A DNA stretch of 64,000 bases from Acanthacorydalis orientalis (taxonomy: Eukaryota > Arthropoda > Insecta > Megaloptera > Corydalidae), in contig CM068318.1 of NCBI GenBank assembly GCA_034766995.1, forward strand, positions 5,052,001 to 5,116,000, in the 5' to 3' direction. The notes under the pieces were generated by a model, which saw only the letters and a program-made list of their open reading frames with translations, was not told where the DNA came from and did not search any database. Both the position numbers and the translations under genes were made by a program. Below are positions 51,974 to 63,243 of the stretch, piece by piece (positions within the stretch are counted from its first letter, which is position 1; the number at the start of each line of letters is the position of its first letter).

Positions 51974-52407
51974 CCATCTATAAAACATCGAACTCGGAGA
52001 TCCCGTAATAATGTTAATTTTATCAAAAACAGTTTAAACTATAATTACACGTTATATCTAGGTCAAACAAGAACATTTAATTCAAATTTAATATAACTAT
52101 TATCCATAAATGACATGTGTGCGTCGTTAGTTGTATGTCACATTTAATCAGATTAGTGTTGCTCATGTAAACTAAAGTTTAGTTTCGTCAGGGGAGGAAG
52201 AAGTTTATTGCAAAACGAAAACAGTGCATAACAATAAGGCTGTCATAAATACTAGGATATTTACTTGTTACACAGTTTCGACTTGAAATTTTAATACGGC
52301 TGTATTACCCGTAATGCGAAACGTTAAGAGCAAATGTCAGAAAGATTCTCTTCATACCTTGTGGCTGCGAGTAATTGATATTTTAACACGCACATACACA
52401 TACATAC

Positions 52408-52414
<7 letters not shown>

Positions 52415-52446
<32 letters not shown>
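52415..52446. repeat. (CATA)n(TA)n microsatellite
   Basis: CATA/CACA repeats from about 52390 lead into about 30 bases of TA repeat. Confidence 0.94.
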
Positions 52447-52447
<1 letters not shown>

Positions 52448-52549
52448 CATCATTTATAAATTCTAAAAAGTTAAATTCTATTTCTAAAAAATAAACAAAT
52501 ATATTTTTACTAATATTTTTAAAAACTCTAATATATTTTGAATAAATAT

Positions 52550-52700
52550 CAGGCGACTCCACCCCTTACTCACGACATTCACTGACTCCGGGGGGAGAAG
52601 TACCGTTCACTCTCCCCTTTGAATAATGTTACTTGAAAATGTAATAGTAATAATAAACACACATGACATCATCGTTAGTAAATCAAAAAGCAGATCACCG
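52550..52700 (+). repeat. Possible diverged repeat family A, copy 3
   Basis: The GC-rich part (CCTTACTCACGACATTCACT, then CCGGGGGGAG and CACTCTCCCC) resembles the GC block of copies 1 and 2. ACATGACATCATCG and AAATCAAAAAGCAGATC lie in the positions of their CATGTGACTGAT and CCAATCAAAATAGAGACC. The match is weaker than between copies 1 and 2. Confidence 0.4.
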
Positions 52701-54399
52701 AATAAAAATCGTTTCACGACAACAACAGGACTGATTCTCATTAATAGAGAGGTAACTTCTATATAGAGTATATACATTATTCCGTCTTTTTTGTAACTAA
52801 TCGAAGATAAGACATGTTGAACATTTGAATAATTGTTATTAAATCATATAAAGTTGAAATAAAACAATTCATTATAGTTTAGAACGAGTTTATTCTTGTA
52901 TGTTCGATTTGTATGAAAATTAAAAGAATTGAAAAATAGATGAGTGTATTTTTCAAAAAGTGAAAAACTAATCAATTTAACTATTTTGTCAATAAATAAT
53001 GAGAATAAATAACCACATATGTATATATCATTAATAAAAAGATATGTCAATAAAATAAAAGAAAAACAACCTTTTTATTAACATTTTAAAATGAGACATA
53101 AAGCATTTCAAAAAAATACTCAAATCGTTTCTTGATAGAAAACACTGAGAGCCAAATTTAACGAGAGATGCTATGAAAATTGATTAAATTATTTAAATTT
53201 CTTGAAGAGCTAAGCAATATTTGATGACTTTTTCATATTAGTTTCGGATCTTGAGAGAGATTTGGATCACCATGTTGGTAGATAATGTTCTATCCTGTAC
53301 TGTTTTTGTTTTTTTTTTTTGGAATTCTAGCTACTTTTTATTCTATGAATAGCTTCATTTTAATCTATAAGTAGCGAATATATTATAATAGTAACCACAA
53401 ATTTTAATACATTAGAATGGGTTGTGATTTAAAAAAAAGTAAAACATAATATTTATATATTCTGAAATAAAAACAATTTCTAATCGATCTCATAATGTTT
53501 TTATTTTCTATCCAAGTTTATCCAGAATCCTTTTGAAAAAATCGAATTAATCTTAAAATTCACAAGAAATATCTATGATTTAAGATATATGTATGTTTTT
53601 TAAGTAAAAAAAGAAAGGTTTAATGATTTCTTAACAATTTGAATACCTTTTCGAAAAGAAGCTAATAAGTAACTAACTGAACACAAATTTGATAAGATGA
53701 ACACGATTCTAATAATTGTTGTTTATTATTCACCATAAACCATATAAATTGATAGTAAAATTGTCAATTTATAATTGAAACATATTGATCAATTATTAGT
53801 ATTCATGGTGTAATATGTATGTGTGATAAATTGATTTTAAGATCTGACTCCTCAGAGTCTTGGTAAATAATTTGTTTCTGTCAATAAATGACTGGAATCT
53901 GTTCCATATTGTTTCTCTAGATAGATTCATTTTTATATAGGTGATTAAATTTAAGCTTCCACATGAAAATATTCAATCAAATCGCGAAAATTAAAAAAAG
54001 TCATGTTTTTTTTTATTTAGTGTTTTAGTTCAATTGTATTTTAGTATTAAATTGTACTAAAATACTAAATAAAAAATAACAGGATTGATTTTTTTATTTT
54101 TTGCAATTTTTTTAATACTTTCATGTAAAAGTCTAAATTGAATCACCCTCTATATAATATATATATAAATATTTGTATAGTAATTGTATACCGTTTCAAT
54201 TCTTCAGTATCAAAAACAATGTGTTATAGAGTATACACAAAAACAATAAATTAATTAATGCTCTTTTCAGTTTGTATAAATTTATAATTTCATTAGTAAG
54301 AAAATGCGTACAGTTAATTATAATTAACATAAAATTATTGTCGTTGAGCCGACTGGAAATGTTTGAAAACTCAAATATAAAATTACATCGTTGGAATGT
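52701..54399. other. AT-rich non-coding DNA
   Basis: No gene is recognised. A long hairpin lies at 54009-54076. At 53732-53815 CACCATAAACCATATAAATT and a reversed partner near 53800 could be a worn B-like end pair. Confidence 0.5.
54009..54076. other. Long AT-rich hairpin, 26-bp arms
   Basis: The left arm (54009-54034, TTTATTTAGTGTTTTAGTTC and flanks) and the right arm (54051-54076) are inverted copies with two mismatches in 26, around a 16-base loop. It could be a very short MITE relic, a cruciform-prone site or a transcribed hairpin. Confidence 0.65.
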
Positions 54400-54800
54400 A
54401 TTGGCAAGGCAAACATTATAGGTGTTTCGTTGTGAACACAGCGTTGTCGTATCCCCGAGACTCGATTCCCAGTCAGTGAGAATTATCAGGTTTTAACAGG
54501 ATTTAATGTACGCAATCATGTATGTGTGTATCGCGCTAAAATACAAACGGCCGTGCTACCGTGTACGATTTTAAAACAATTTTTCGTGTATGTAAAACAA
54601 CATCCAAATATAGATTTACAACACGGTACGCCACCATCACGGATGGCAGAGTGTATGCATAATTTACGATCAGGATTTCGTCACTGATTGTGTTATGAAT
54701 ACCGCACTGTAAATGAAAAAGCGTTTGTGGTCACTGTGTGTGTATTGACATCGAGCTACGTATCTAAAGGGAGTGCGGGCGGGCAGTGTTCCGCCTACAG
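54400..54800. promoter_or_regulatory. Balanced-GC island, enhancer candidate
   Basis: About 400 bases have clearly higher GC, with CG words such as CGGCCGTGCTACCGTG and GGGAGTGCGGGCGGGC. No frame with a domain covers it. It lies about 3 kb upstream of the Sidestep-like exon on the same strand, so a regulatory role for that gene is possible but unproven. Confidence 0.3.
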
Positions 54801-56325
54801 AGATGCTGGATACGACTGTAGAAAAAAATGAACAGAAAAATAAAATAAATAATATGTAGAAAAAGTTTCACATTGATGACTGTACAGTTGTTTTCGTGTT
54901 TTGACTCGAATCCTACATACATCATAAAAACGTTCTCGTTTGTAAACAATAGTAGTCTCTTAATATTTATGAACTGTACGTTTAGTTGTACTTTTCCAAT
55001 TAAACTAATAGCGAACACGAGAAAAATCGATCAACGAATACATACTTGAAAGTCTGCACAAGAAAAAAAAAACAATACAATTCGTTACGTGCTCCATAAT
55101 TTCTAGAAACAGAATATATTGTTTTATTTTGTTAACGTAATTGCTAATTTCAAACTTTTCATTCGAATTTTATAATTGATATATTTTTTACCTAATATAA
55201 AACAATAATAATGAGTAAATTTTATTTCTATTAATGTTTATGAATATGCGTTTTTTGCATATTTATTATCGACAGTCTAAAAATAAATATTATTTCAGTA
55301 ATAAAAATAAACACATTTCATATAAATTGAATGTCTAGCATAAAAAAGGTATTGAATTTAATATAAAATGAAATATACTATTATTAACGCGCATTATTGA
55401 ATATAAATTGGGTATTTTGTTTGAATTCATTATTTTCATTCTACTTATCAACTTATATATTTTAAATTATAAATAATGAAGAATGTAAAATTGAAGTATA
55501 ATCATAATTCTTCCACTTAATTCTTGTAATTGTTTGATTTGCACGCTTATTTTAAAATGATGTATTTTTTTTTCTTAAAATTTCTGATTTAAAAGTTGCA
55601 AGAGATTAAAAATATGTTCAGTATAGTTGCAACCATTATATGTTTGATTTTTTGAATGATAAAAAATGAATTGTTTCTTGTCTAGAATTTTTTTAATAAA
55701 ATTTTCTTTGAGTGAAATTTTGTAAGGTGTTATCTGATTTGATCATGTATATTCCCAATATATTTTGTGATAAATTTCAGTTTAATTTTAATGAATCATT
55801 TGTGTGAAGTGTGAATTCTTGAACAAATACGTTTAATTAAAAAAATACTAGTTCTTAGTTTCATATATATTTTTCATTTTTCCATAAACCACAAAATATG
55901 TTCTAACTAAACATTTAATTAATCATTTTTTTTCGTTATTTATTATATGCAGATATATGACAATTCTCTCATTCTCAAAAGTTTTCTAGTATGAAAGTCT
56001 GGTTTTAGTATTCAATTAGTTCTTAGTATTTATCATCTCTTAATTTTAAATAAAAGATATATAACTGAAACTAAAAGCTATTGTTTTCGATATAAAAGTT
56101 AAATTAAAAAAAAAAATAATTTCCATAAAATACTCTGTATTGCCAGTCAGACCGATTCTATTTAAAAAAAAATAAAATAAGTAATTAAATTTGTTGCATA
56201 CATTGAAAGTAATAATTTAATTTTTTAATACACAGTTGTGTTTATGCAAAGTATAAATCATCCTCTATAAAAATTTCTTTTAAACTGAAAATCGATTATA
56301 TGATTTATGTTTAAAAATAATGCCA
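54801..56325. other. AT-rich non-coding DNA
   Basis: CCATAAACCACAAAATATG at about 55883 matches the outer end of repeat family B, but no partner end was found. Otherwise nothing is recognisable. Confidence 0.5.
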
Positions 56326-56448
56326 ATGAACCACCGATTTCGAACTAACTGTAATTGATTGGTTATTACGATACACTTGTGACCGATAAGTTATAAAAGC
56401 AATGTAACTGACTGCGTTAGTACATCAAGCTGTCGACCAGTGGTTCAT
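56326..56448 (+). promoter_or_regulatory. Candidate TATA-box core promoter flanked by inverted repeats
   Basis: An ATTGG (reversed CCAAT) motif at 56358-56362 is followed by TATAAAAG at 56392-56399. About 26 bases after it comes an initiator-like TTAGTAC (56417-56423). This is the spacing of an animal TATA promoter. ATGAACCAC (56326-56334) and its exact reverse complement GTGGTTCAT (56440-56448) bracket the block. The GATTGGTT to TTATAAA part loosely resembles 7615-7660 in repeat A. It could therefore belong to a mobile element (for example a solo LTR) instead of a host gene. It lies 1.3 kb upstream of the Sidestep-like exon, but that exon is internal to its gene. Confidence 0.4.
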
Positions 56449-56757
56449 GAATTCGTGTCAGAGCTCATTAAACGTTTCATTTATTTATTTTAATATTTTC
56501 AATAAAAAATAGTGTTCTTAAGAGATGAAAACGGAAATTTTAAAACAATTACAGATATAAAATAAAATTATTGATTTTACAAGTAAATTGGCCCATTATA
56601 AACTCTTTGAAACAAATTAAACTGAATTGATTTTTGCAATTTTTTCTTATTTTTATATTATTTAGCTATTATTGTATCAAGTGTCAATTTAGTTTATTTT
56701 TCTGTATTTGAAAAATCATTTAATTGAAATATACACTTTTTTATTTAATGTAAACCC

Positions 56758-56825
<68 letters not shown>

Positions 56826-57679
56826 AAATTAAGTTTAGTAATAAGTTATCGAATAGTATGTAAAAAAATATTGAAAAAATTAAATACCATTCGAAAAATA
56901 AAATAATGAGATAGAATGAAAATTGAACGGAGACTTAAATAATTCACATTTATAGAATACAAAAAAATATATATAGAAATTAAAATGTGTATCTGTACAT
57001 TTGAAGTACCACCAGAAAACGAACAGAGAACTGAAAGTTTTCGTCGCTTCGAATGATAATAAAAAGAATATTAATCCACTGTTAGATAATTCTCTCGTTC
57101 CCTTTACAAGTGTTTAGACCATCGAATTGTGAAGATAAATTCTCTACTAATAATAGAACCAACAGGTTGCTTATTATTACACGACTTGTACAGTTAAAGC
57201 AAAATAAAAGTTATACAATTCAGTGCTTTCACAATACGTGCTCGTATTATATAACGAGCTCGTATATATATTTTATCAGAAGTGAAATGTGAAGATCAAT
57301 ACTTTTATACGATAGCAGACAAATCGATGTATAATGAATATAACATTCAGTCGTGGTCGTTTCTTCTAGCATAATTGTAAAGTTGTGTCCATTTTATAGT
57401 TTTAAGTGTTTCTCTAGGTTAGAAGTGATTTATATCTTCTTTTTACAAACGTATCGATTTATTTTATATGAACGGATTCACTTTTTACGATTTGAAAGAA
57501 TGTTCGTTTGATTCTTAAACATGATTTTATTTTTATTCCTTTTGTCTGCATAGTGTGTTTGAATTTTTTTACTTTAAATTATATTTGTTTAAACATGAAA
57601 ATAGTTTATATCTACTGTAATATAATTGCGAAAACGATACATATAATGCAGTTATAATAATTAATTGAATTTGTTTCAG
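56449..57679. other. Probable intron sequence upstream of the exon
   Basis: AT-rich and without recognisable coding sequence. It ends in TTAATTGAATTTGTTTCAG (57661-57679), a splice acceptor with a modest pyrimidine tract. Confidence 0.55.
56758..56821. repeat. (TA)n microsatellite with two TG interruptions
   Basis: About 64 bases of TA repeat, broken twice by TGTA. Confidence 0.97.
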
Positions 57680-57888
57680 TTACGACACGCGCGGTCGTCA
57701 AATCGAACATGCGAAACATTGGCACGACGAAGCCGTTCTTGGCAAGAGAGCCTATTTTCGTACGATCACAGAACCGGCAACACTTTCTATAGACAATATA
57801 AGTGAAAAAGATGAAGGGGACTATCGCTGTCGTATCGATTTTCTCAAATCACCGACGAAAAATATTTTAGTCCGGCTCACAGTTATCG
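57680..57888 (+). CDS. Sidestep-like protein, internal exon (second half of Ig V-set domain)
   Basis: This is the only host coding segment I can support. A TTTGTTTCAG acceptor ends at 57679 and a consensus GTAAGT donor starts at 57889. The exon has 209 bases: one base finishing a split codon, 69 codons, and one base starting the next (phase 2 in, phase 1 out). The translation runs from [14 protein letters not shown] through GKRAYFRT and [19 protein letters not shown] to [20 protein letters not shown] is the D-x-G-x-Y-x-C motif around the second Ig cysteine. RAYFRT, the CR-DF-(K)SPT block and the LTVI end are typical of the first Ig domain of the Sidestep family. These are single-pass membrane proteins that guide motor axons in Drosophila by binding Beaten-path proteins. 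Which paralogue cannot be told. The exon with the first cysteine and the downstream Ig exons are not visible, so flanking introns are long. GC content is far above its surroundings. Confidence 0.88.
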
Positions 57889-57904
57889 GTAAGTGATATT
57901 CTTA

Positions 57905-57928
57905 TATTCTTTGAATTTTCTCTCTCTT

Positions 57929-57973
<45 letters not shown>

Positions 57974-58060
57974 GAGAGAGGGAGGGAGGAAGAGAGAGAA
58001 ATTTTAAAGAATAAAAAGTATGTATTATATTTTTTATTCTTTGAAATTTCTCTCTCTCTC

Positions 58061-58127
<67 letters not shown>
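57905..58127. repeat. Inverted then direct CT/TA repeat behind the splice donor
   Basis: TATTCTTTGAATTTTCTCTC with a CT and TA run (57905-57969) is followed by its inverted form (57970-58013, AGAGAGAG...GAGAAATTTTAAAGAATA). A second direct copy then follows (58035-58127, TATTCTTTGAAATTTCTCTC with a 59-base TA run). The unique part TATTCTTTGAAATTTTCTC is shared, so these are true copies and not just similar microsatellites. Together they can fold into a long hairpin starting 16 bases after the exon's donor site. Confidence 0.85.
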
Positions 58128-58131
<4 letters not shown>

Positions 58132-59228
58132 TGATTATAAGATACTCAAGTCTATGGCTTCTTTTATCCAAAAGAAAATAACTATTTTTATTATTTATGT
58201 TCTTTCAAACAGTTTGTTTTTTAAATATATTTTAAAGATTATAACTATTATATTTTCGCACATTTTTTCTGATACATATTTATAAACTTATATGATGTTT
58301 ATTTATATACAAATACAAAATACAAAAATAAATATTTTATACGGCATTTCTTTGTTATAGAATATAAATTGAAGCTATAAGAAAGAAATGTATATAAATT
58401 GGAATATTCTTACAAGATGTCATAACAGTTTTAGATGTATTTTACGAGTGATTTTATTACAAGTGCCTTACACTAGCACGATTTTCCTCTAGAATGATCA
58501 GATATTGCTGTGACTGAGGCTTGAATTGATACTACTTTCCCTAACAATTATGATCAAATTGTTTGACAAAAATAAATATTTAAATTAATAATGTTATAGA
58601 ATGATAATTTTCATACTTGTATTCTTCAAAACTTTTAAGTATAAATAAAATTACAAAAAATATTAATATATATATAATTAAATTAACTCACCTGTTTAAA
58701 AAGGTCCATGTTGAAAAGATGACTGCTATGAATCGGTCCACTGTAAAAAATTAAAACAAAACTTTTATTATAATACAACCTTTATCTATAAAGAAAACAT
58801 GAAATGACATTTTCGATATAAATAACTAGTATTGTTTAACCTTGCAATGACTTTCCTGAACGTAGAATTGTTTTTTTTGTACAACAAATAAATCGAATTT
58901 CAGTCATATAATAGTTATATCAAATATAATTATCTACAATTTAAATGTATTTTTTTCTCAATCATCATGACTATATATTTCGTATATAATTATTATTAAT
59001 CTTTTCATTTCCGTTTGACATTTAGAAACAATATTTGATCTTCATAAGAGATATAAATCTAATTACATTAGCTAAATTATTTTATAATCGATAATGAATT
59101 CAATTTACATCCTTGTAATCAAAAATCTAAATGCCAGTGGATATTGTGGATATATGTACTTAAATTATGGATTGTTCTTTCGTTTTTAATTATAGATTAA
59201 GGCAATTATAGTTATTCATCTTTATGTT

Positions 59229-59231
<3 letters not shown>

Positions 59232-59262
<31 letters not shown>
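59232..59262. repeat. (AT)n microsatellite
   Basis: A pure AT run of about 31 bases. Confidence 0.95.
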
Positions 59263-59265
<3 letters not shown>

Positions 59266-59500
59266 ATTCGTACATACATATAAATGAAGGAAATATTAAT
59301 ATCCGTTCTTTATCTGATCGAAAAGCAAGAAGTATATTAGATATAAATTCAAGTAATTAATGTGAATAGAAAATAAATTTATAACTTGAAAAATGGACAC
59401 ACATTGAATAAGAATTTAGTAAGTTTTTAAGAGTTATTGATTATCTAAAAGATATTTTTTACAAAATTTACTGAGAAATCTAAAGATTTAACTGGTGATA

Positions 59501-59504
<4 letters not shown>

Positions 59505-59566
<62 letters not shown>
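59505..59566. repeat. (TA)n(TG)n compound microsatellite
   Basis: About 48 bases of TA repeat followed by about 14 bases of TG repeat. Confidence 0.96.
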
Positions 59567-59567
<1 letters not shown>

Positions 59568-59790
59568 TTATAAATATGGAAGTAATAAAACGATTACTCA
59601 AGAATTACATTTCTCAAAATATAAATAAATCATTTCGACAATTAAAACATTCAGTATTAATTTATATTTTAGTTTTTGTGACAAAAAGTTTTATTGTATG
59701 AAAATGCTATGCACCTGTATGAAAATCTATTGTTCTATGAAAATATAATGTATTCTATGAGTAGTTCCGTATACGGCCTGTTTTAACTAT

Positions 59791-59838
59791 CGTTATCTTC
59801 AAGTAGATCTCGAGCTCAAGATCTACCTGAAAATAACG
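59791..59838 (-). ncRNA. Hairpin, possible minus-strand small-RNA precursor
   Basis: Arms 59791-59810 (CGTTATCTTCAAGTAGATCT) and 59819-59838 (AGATCTACCTGAAAATAACG) are inverted with 18 of 20 pairs matched around an 8-base loop. On the + strand the two odd pairs are C-A and A-C. On the minus strand both become G-U wobbles, so only the minus transcript folds into an unbroken 20-bp stem. Weaker pairing may extend outward (about 59780-59848). The stem is shorter than most miRNA precursors and the loop is small, so a siRNA-type hairpin or a transposon remnant is as likely. It matches no miRNA I know. Confidence 0.35.
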
Positions 59839-60120
59839 AAACTCAAATTGATCTTAAAATAAACATCTTTGTACTTGATCTACACGATTTCTATAGAACA
59901 ATGCATAACAGACACACAGGAAAAGAGCACAGAAAGAACTGATTTCCGTAGAGAAGTACGAGCGACGTTTAATTAAATGTAAATTGATTTTTTCGATCAA
60001 TTGTATTGCAGGATTACGAAATAACTGTCTGTTTAGTACACCATTATTTTTTATTACTCTGTGCGAATTCTTCAAGCCAAGTATGAGTTAATTTCTTCCT
60101 GAGAATCATTTTTACTTTTG

Positions 60121-60163
60121 TCTTCTTATATTTTAAACTTTTTAAGTTTAAAATATTAGAAGA
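60121..60163. other. Near-perfect palindrome, 20-bp arms
   Basis: TCTTCTTATATTTTAAACTT (60121-60140), three bases, then AAGTTTAAAATATTAGAAGA (60144-60163) pair with a single mismatch. The tiny loop favours a cruciform in DNA over an RNA precursor. The function is unknown. Confidence 0.7.
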
Positions 60164-60434
60164 TATATTCATTTCGGTTACAATTTAAGCTGACTATAAA
60201 AGAAATCAGCTTATACGTGGTCTCTAGAATATACAGATAACATTTTCTTATATTGAAATTATTTACACTATATTAAATTTAACTTCTTTAAATATTCATA
60301 TTTAGGTCAAGATTAGAACATTTTGAAAACTAAGTTGAAATTCAAGTATATATTTTTAATATTTGTCGTTTTAAATATTAAAGTTAGTAAGTTATTTTAG
60401 GTTTAAGGATATGTCGACTTGAATATTGAAAAAC

Positions 60435-60446
<12 letters not shown>

Positions 60447-60484
<38 letters not shown>
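60447..60484. repeat. (CATA)n(TA)n(TG)n microsatellite
   Basis: CATA units precede about 38 bases of TA repeat, and TG repeats follow. Confidence 0.96.
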
Positions 60485-60492
<8 letters not shown>

Positions 60493-62496
60493 AAGTAAAT
60501 GAATAATTTAAAAAAAATAATAAAATAAATTGTACTATATCAATTAAATCCGTCTTATAAATGTCTAAATTATGCTTGATTATGCATACATAAACCGCCT
60601 CAAAATTAATAAGATCAAAGGTCATATGTTCCGTTTCGAAAAGAAACAACAAGTCTTCAGTTCATTAATTTATGCCCACACATGAAAGCCTATTAAAATT
60701 ATTCCCATTTTTAATTCATGACTATCACGTGAATGTCTGGAATGTTTAATTTACAAGAGTTTTAAACAAGTTTTAATAATTAATTTAATTAACTTGTTGT
60801 GTAGGTAGCTCGAACTTTTTTGTATTTGGAAGTGTTTTAATCAACTATTGTAATGAAAATGATGTAACTTCTATAAAAATAAACATTTTGTCAAGTGGAT
60901 AATTTGTTTATAAAGGTTTTAATTAAGTAATGTAGTAGTGTTAGTTTCTTTTTAGTGTATATTTATATTTCTTTCTGTGAATTTTAAAATATATGTTTTT
61001 GAAAAAACGGTCTCATAGAATACAAAGCTTTATTAAAAATATTTAAGATCTCAAATAGTGTTTAAATTTTTTTCAGTATAAATATTTAAGCTTATTTTTT
61101 TAGACAATACCCATATATCTATCTGCATAACATACTTCATCCTTTGTCTATGTATTTAATCCTTCATATGTATTTTATCATATTATTTTACTGACGTTTA
61201 CCAAAATGCACCTGTGAGAATATATGAAAAATATGCCTTATTTTCACTGAGAATTTTTTTTTCATAATACAAAATTTGAATCTGTTTCTTGTGTTTTTGT
61301 AAATATAAAGAATAAAGCAAAATATAAAAAAATAAACAACATGTAATAACAAGTCGATTAGTCATTAATTTACAAAGTGAAAATTATCAAACTTGATTAA
61401 AAGATATTCTGACTCTCTAAATGGCACAACTTTTTCATAGAGAATCAAATTATCATCTGCAATGTTTTCTATATTTTTTATTGATATTGTCCCAAATATC
61501 ATTAATTCGACCAAATTTATCTCGGGTTGATTTTTTAAGAAAATAATTGAAAAAAATCTATTTTTCGACACACATGTACAAAAAAACTGGATTAATAAAC
61601 TATAGATCTCTGAATTCCACATAATTACACCTTGATTTTATATTCCATAATGTACTACTAGTTCTGTGAATTAACTGATTTCAACTAAAATTGTTTGTTT
61701 TCATTGACATTGAAGCCTCTTCGTATCATATATATTTTTTACCATGCTATTTATAACGTCATCTCTGAAAAATAATACAAATGTTTCGCTGAGGAGATTT
61801 ATGTGATTTGCAGAAGATATATAATTGATTGAATAGTTTATTTGATTATAATTGTATGTTTTATATCTGTGATTATTTTTATATTCATCTTTCTGATTCT
61901 CTAAATGTCTGTAGTCATCTAAATGTCAAACCTATTACTTTTGACAAATATCATTTGCAGGTAGATAATAGAGATAATCGGATGTGTTTAGGTGTATAAT
62001 AAAGAATTGCTAAATATAAGAATCTCTAATACATCTGTGAAGATCACACATGTGCCGAAACCAATAGAGAAAAACAAGTACAAAAGCAACAGAACAATAG
62101 TTCATTGATGTTCTGTAAACAATCTATTCTATGAAAATTCTTGTTTTTCTTATAATTTGTCTCAACATTAGTTTCTGAAAATATCTATATACTTTATATA
62201 AAAGATATGTGTCTATCTTTTTATGGAAAATGATAAAAGATTACACACAATAATAGAATGACCAGTCCTTAAAAAATAAACTTGTTTATAGATAATTTAA
62301 ATCTATAAATAGAAATATAACTCAGGACTATATTCAGGTAGGATTAGAGTTAAAGAAGTGAGTGAGTTTGATACATAGAAATATAAATTATAAATTCCTA
62401 AATAGTAAATTTGGTACAGGAATATAAAATTATTTTTTTAATATAATTGTGGCATTGTGGTTCAGTTCATTGTCATATATAAATTTTTCACTGGAG

Positions 62497-62566
62497 CCAT
62501 AAATCATGAAAATATTTTTCGATTAAAAATGTTAATTTTTGATTAGAATTTTTTTGTGGTTTATGG
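62497..62566. repeat. Repeat family B, minimal palindromic copy (70 bp)
   Basis: CCATAAATCATGAAAATATT (left) and the reversed right end CCATAAACCACAAAAAAATT start two 35-base inverted arms with almost no interior. The right arm matches the outer end of the B copies at 39191 and 50025. It appears to be an element reduced to its two ends. Confidence 0.62.
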
Positions 62567-63182
62567 AATGAATGAAGTATCCATTTGTGAAAATTAAATT
62601 AATTATTTTTATTTAGTATGAATGTATTGTTTTTTTAAATATATATTTGACAAGAAATTGAATAGATAAAATTTATTTTACTATAAAAAAACGAGTTGAA
62701 ATAAATTAAATATCGAAAATAATATTGGAAAGTAACAAAAATCGAATCAGTTTATTTACAGTTATTGTTCCGTTTCGATTTATTTATCTATCGATTTAAT
62801 TTGAATAATTAATTACTTATTTATTTTATAAATTGAAAAATAATTTGAAAAACGTATTTGAATAATAATTAAATATTTATTTTCTAATATATGAACATTT
62901 AAATAATTTTAATGGAATCAATATTAAATAGCTATATCAGTTAATTAACATTTGTATTAGGTTGGGTGAATATAGATACGAATTAATTAACGAGTAAAAT
63001 ATTAATGACAATACATCAGTTTAATGAAACTATATATTTTTATCTCATGTCATATATATCGATTCAATCTGATAATTTTAACGAATTGTCGTTTTCTTTA
63101 GAAATGTTTTAAACTTAAAAAATACCAAGATGATTTTACGATAGAATTCACGGACGAAGTCGTTTAATCGATACTTTTAATA

Positions 63183-63184
<2 letters not shown>

Positions 63185-63239
<55 letters not shown>
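63185..63239. repeat. (TA)n microsatellite
   Basis: A pure TA run of about 55 bases. Confidence 0.97.

Positions 63240-63243
<4 letters not shown>

Larger units (their letters stand above)
50321..52549. other. Non-coding DNA with three long TA arrays
   Basis: The longest open frame of the window lies here on the minus strand (51245-51631, 128 codons). Its translation, beginning MIIEYKKAINFVFSFHDVDN, shows no recognisable domain, signal peptide or membrane segment, and its composition is only slightly less AT-rich than its surroundings. I do not call it a gene. Confidence 0.45.
58128..62496. other. Probable intron sequence, AT-rich
   Basis: No exon is recognised downstream of the Sidestep-like exon. 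The hairpins at 59791-59838 and 60121-60163 and three TA arrays are listed separately. Minus-strand frames (59854-60075, 60392-60652, 61365-61622) have no domain. Confidence 0.5.

Noticed and set aside
54440..54480. tRNA B-box-like word (GAGACTCGATTCCC)
   Set aside because: No A box at a suitable distance and no cloverleaf could be folded around it.
62957..62980. Another mariner end (TTAGGTTGGGTGAATATAG)
   Set aside because: Only the first bases match; no inner similarity to either family and no partner end.
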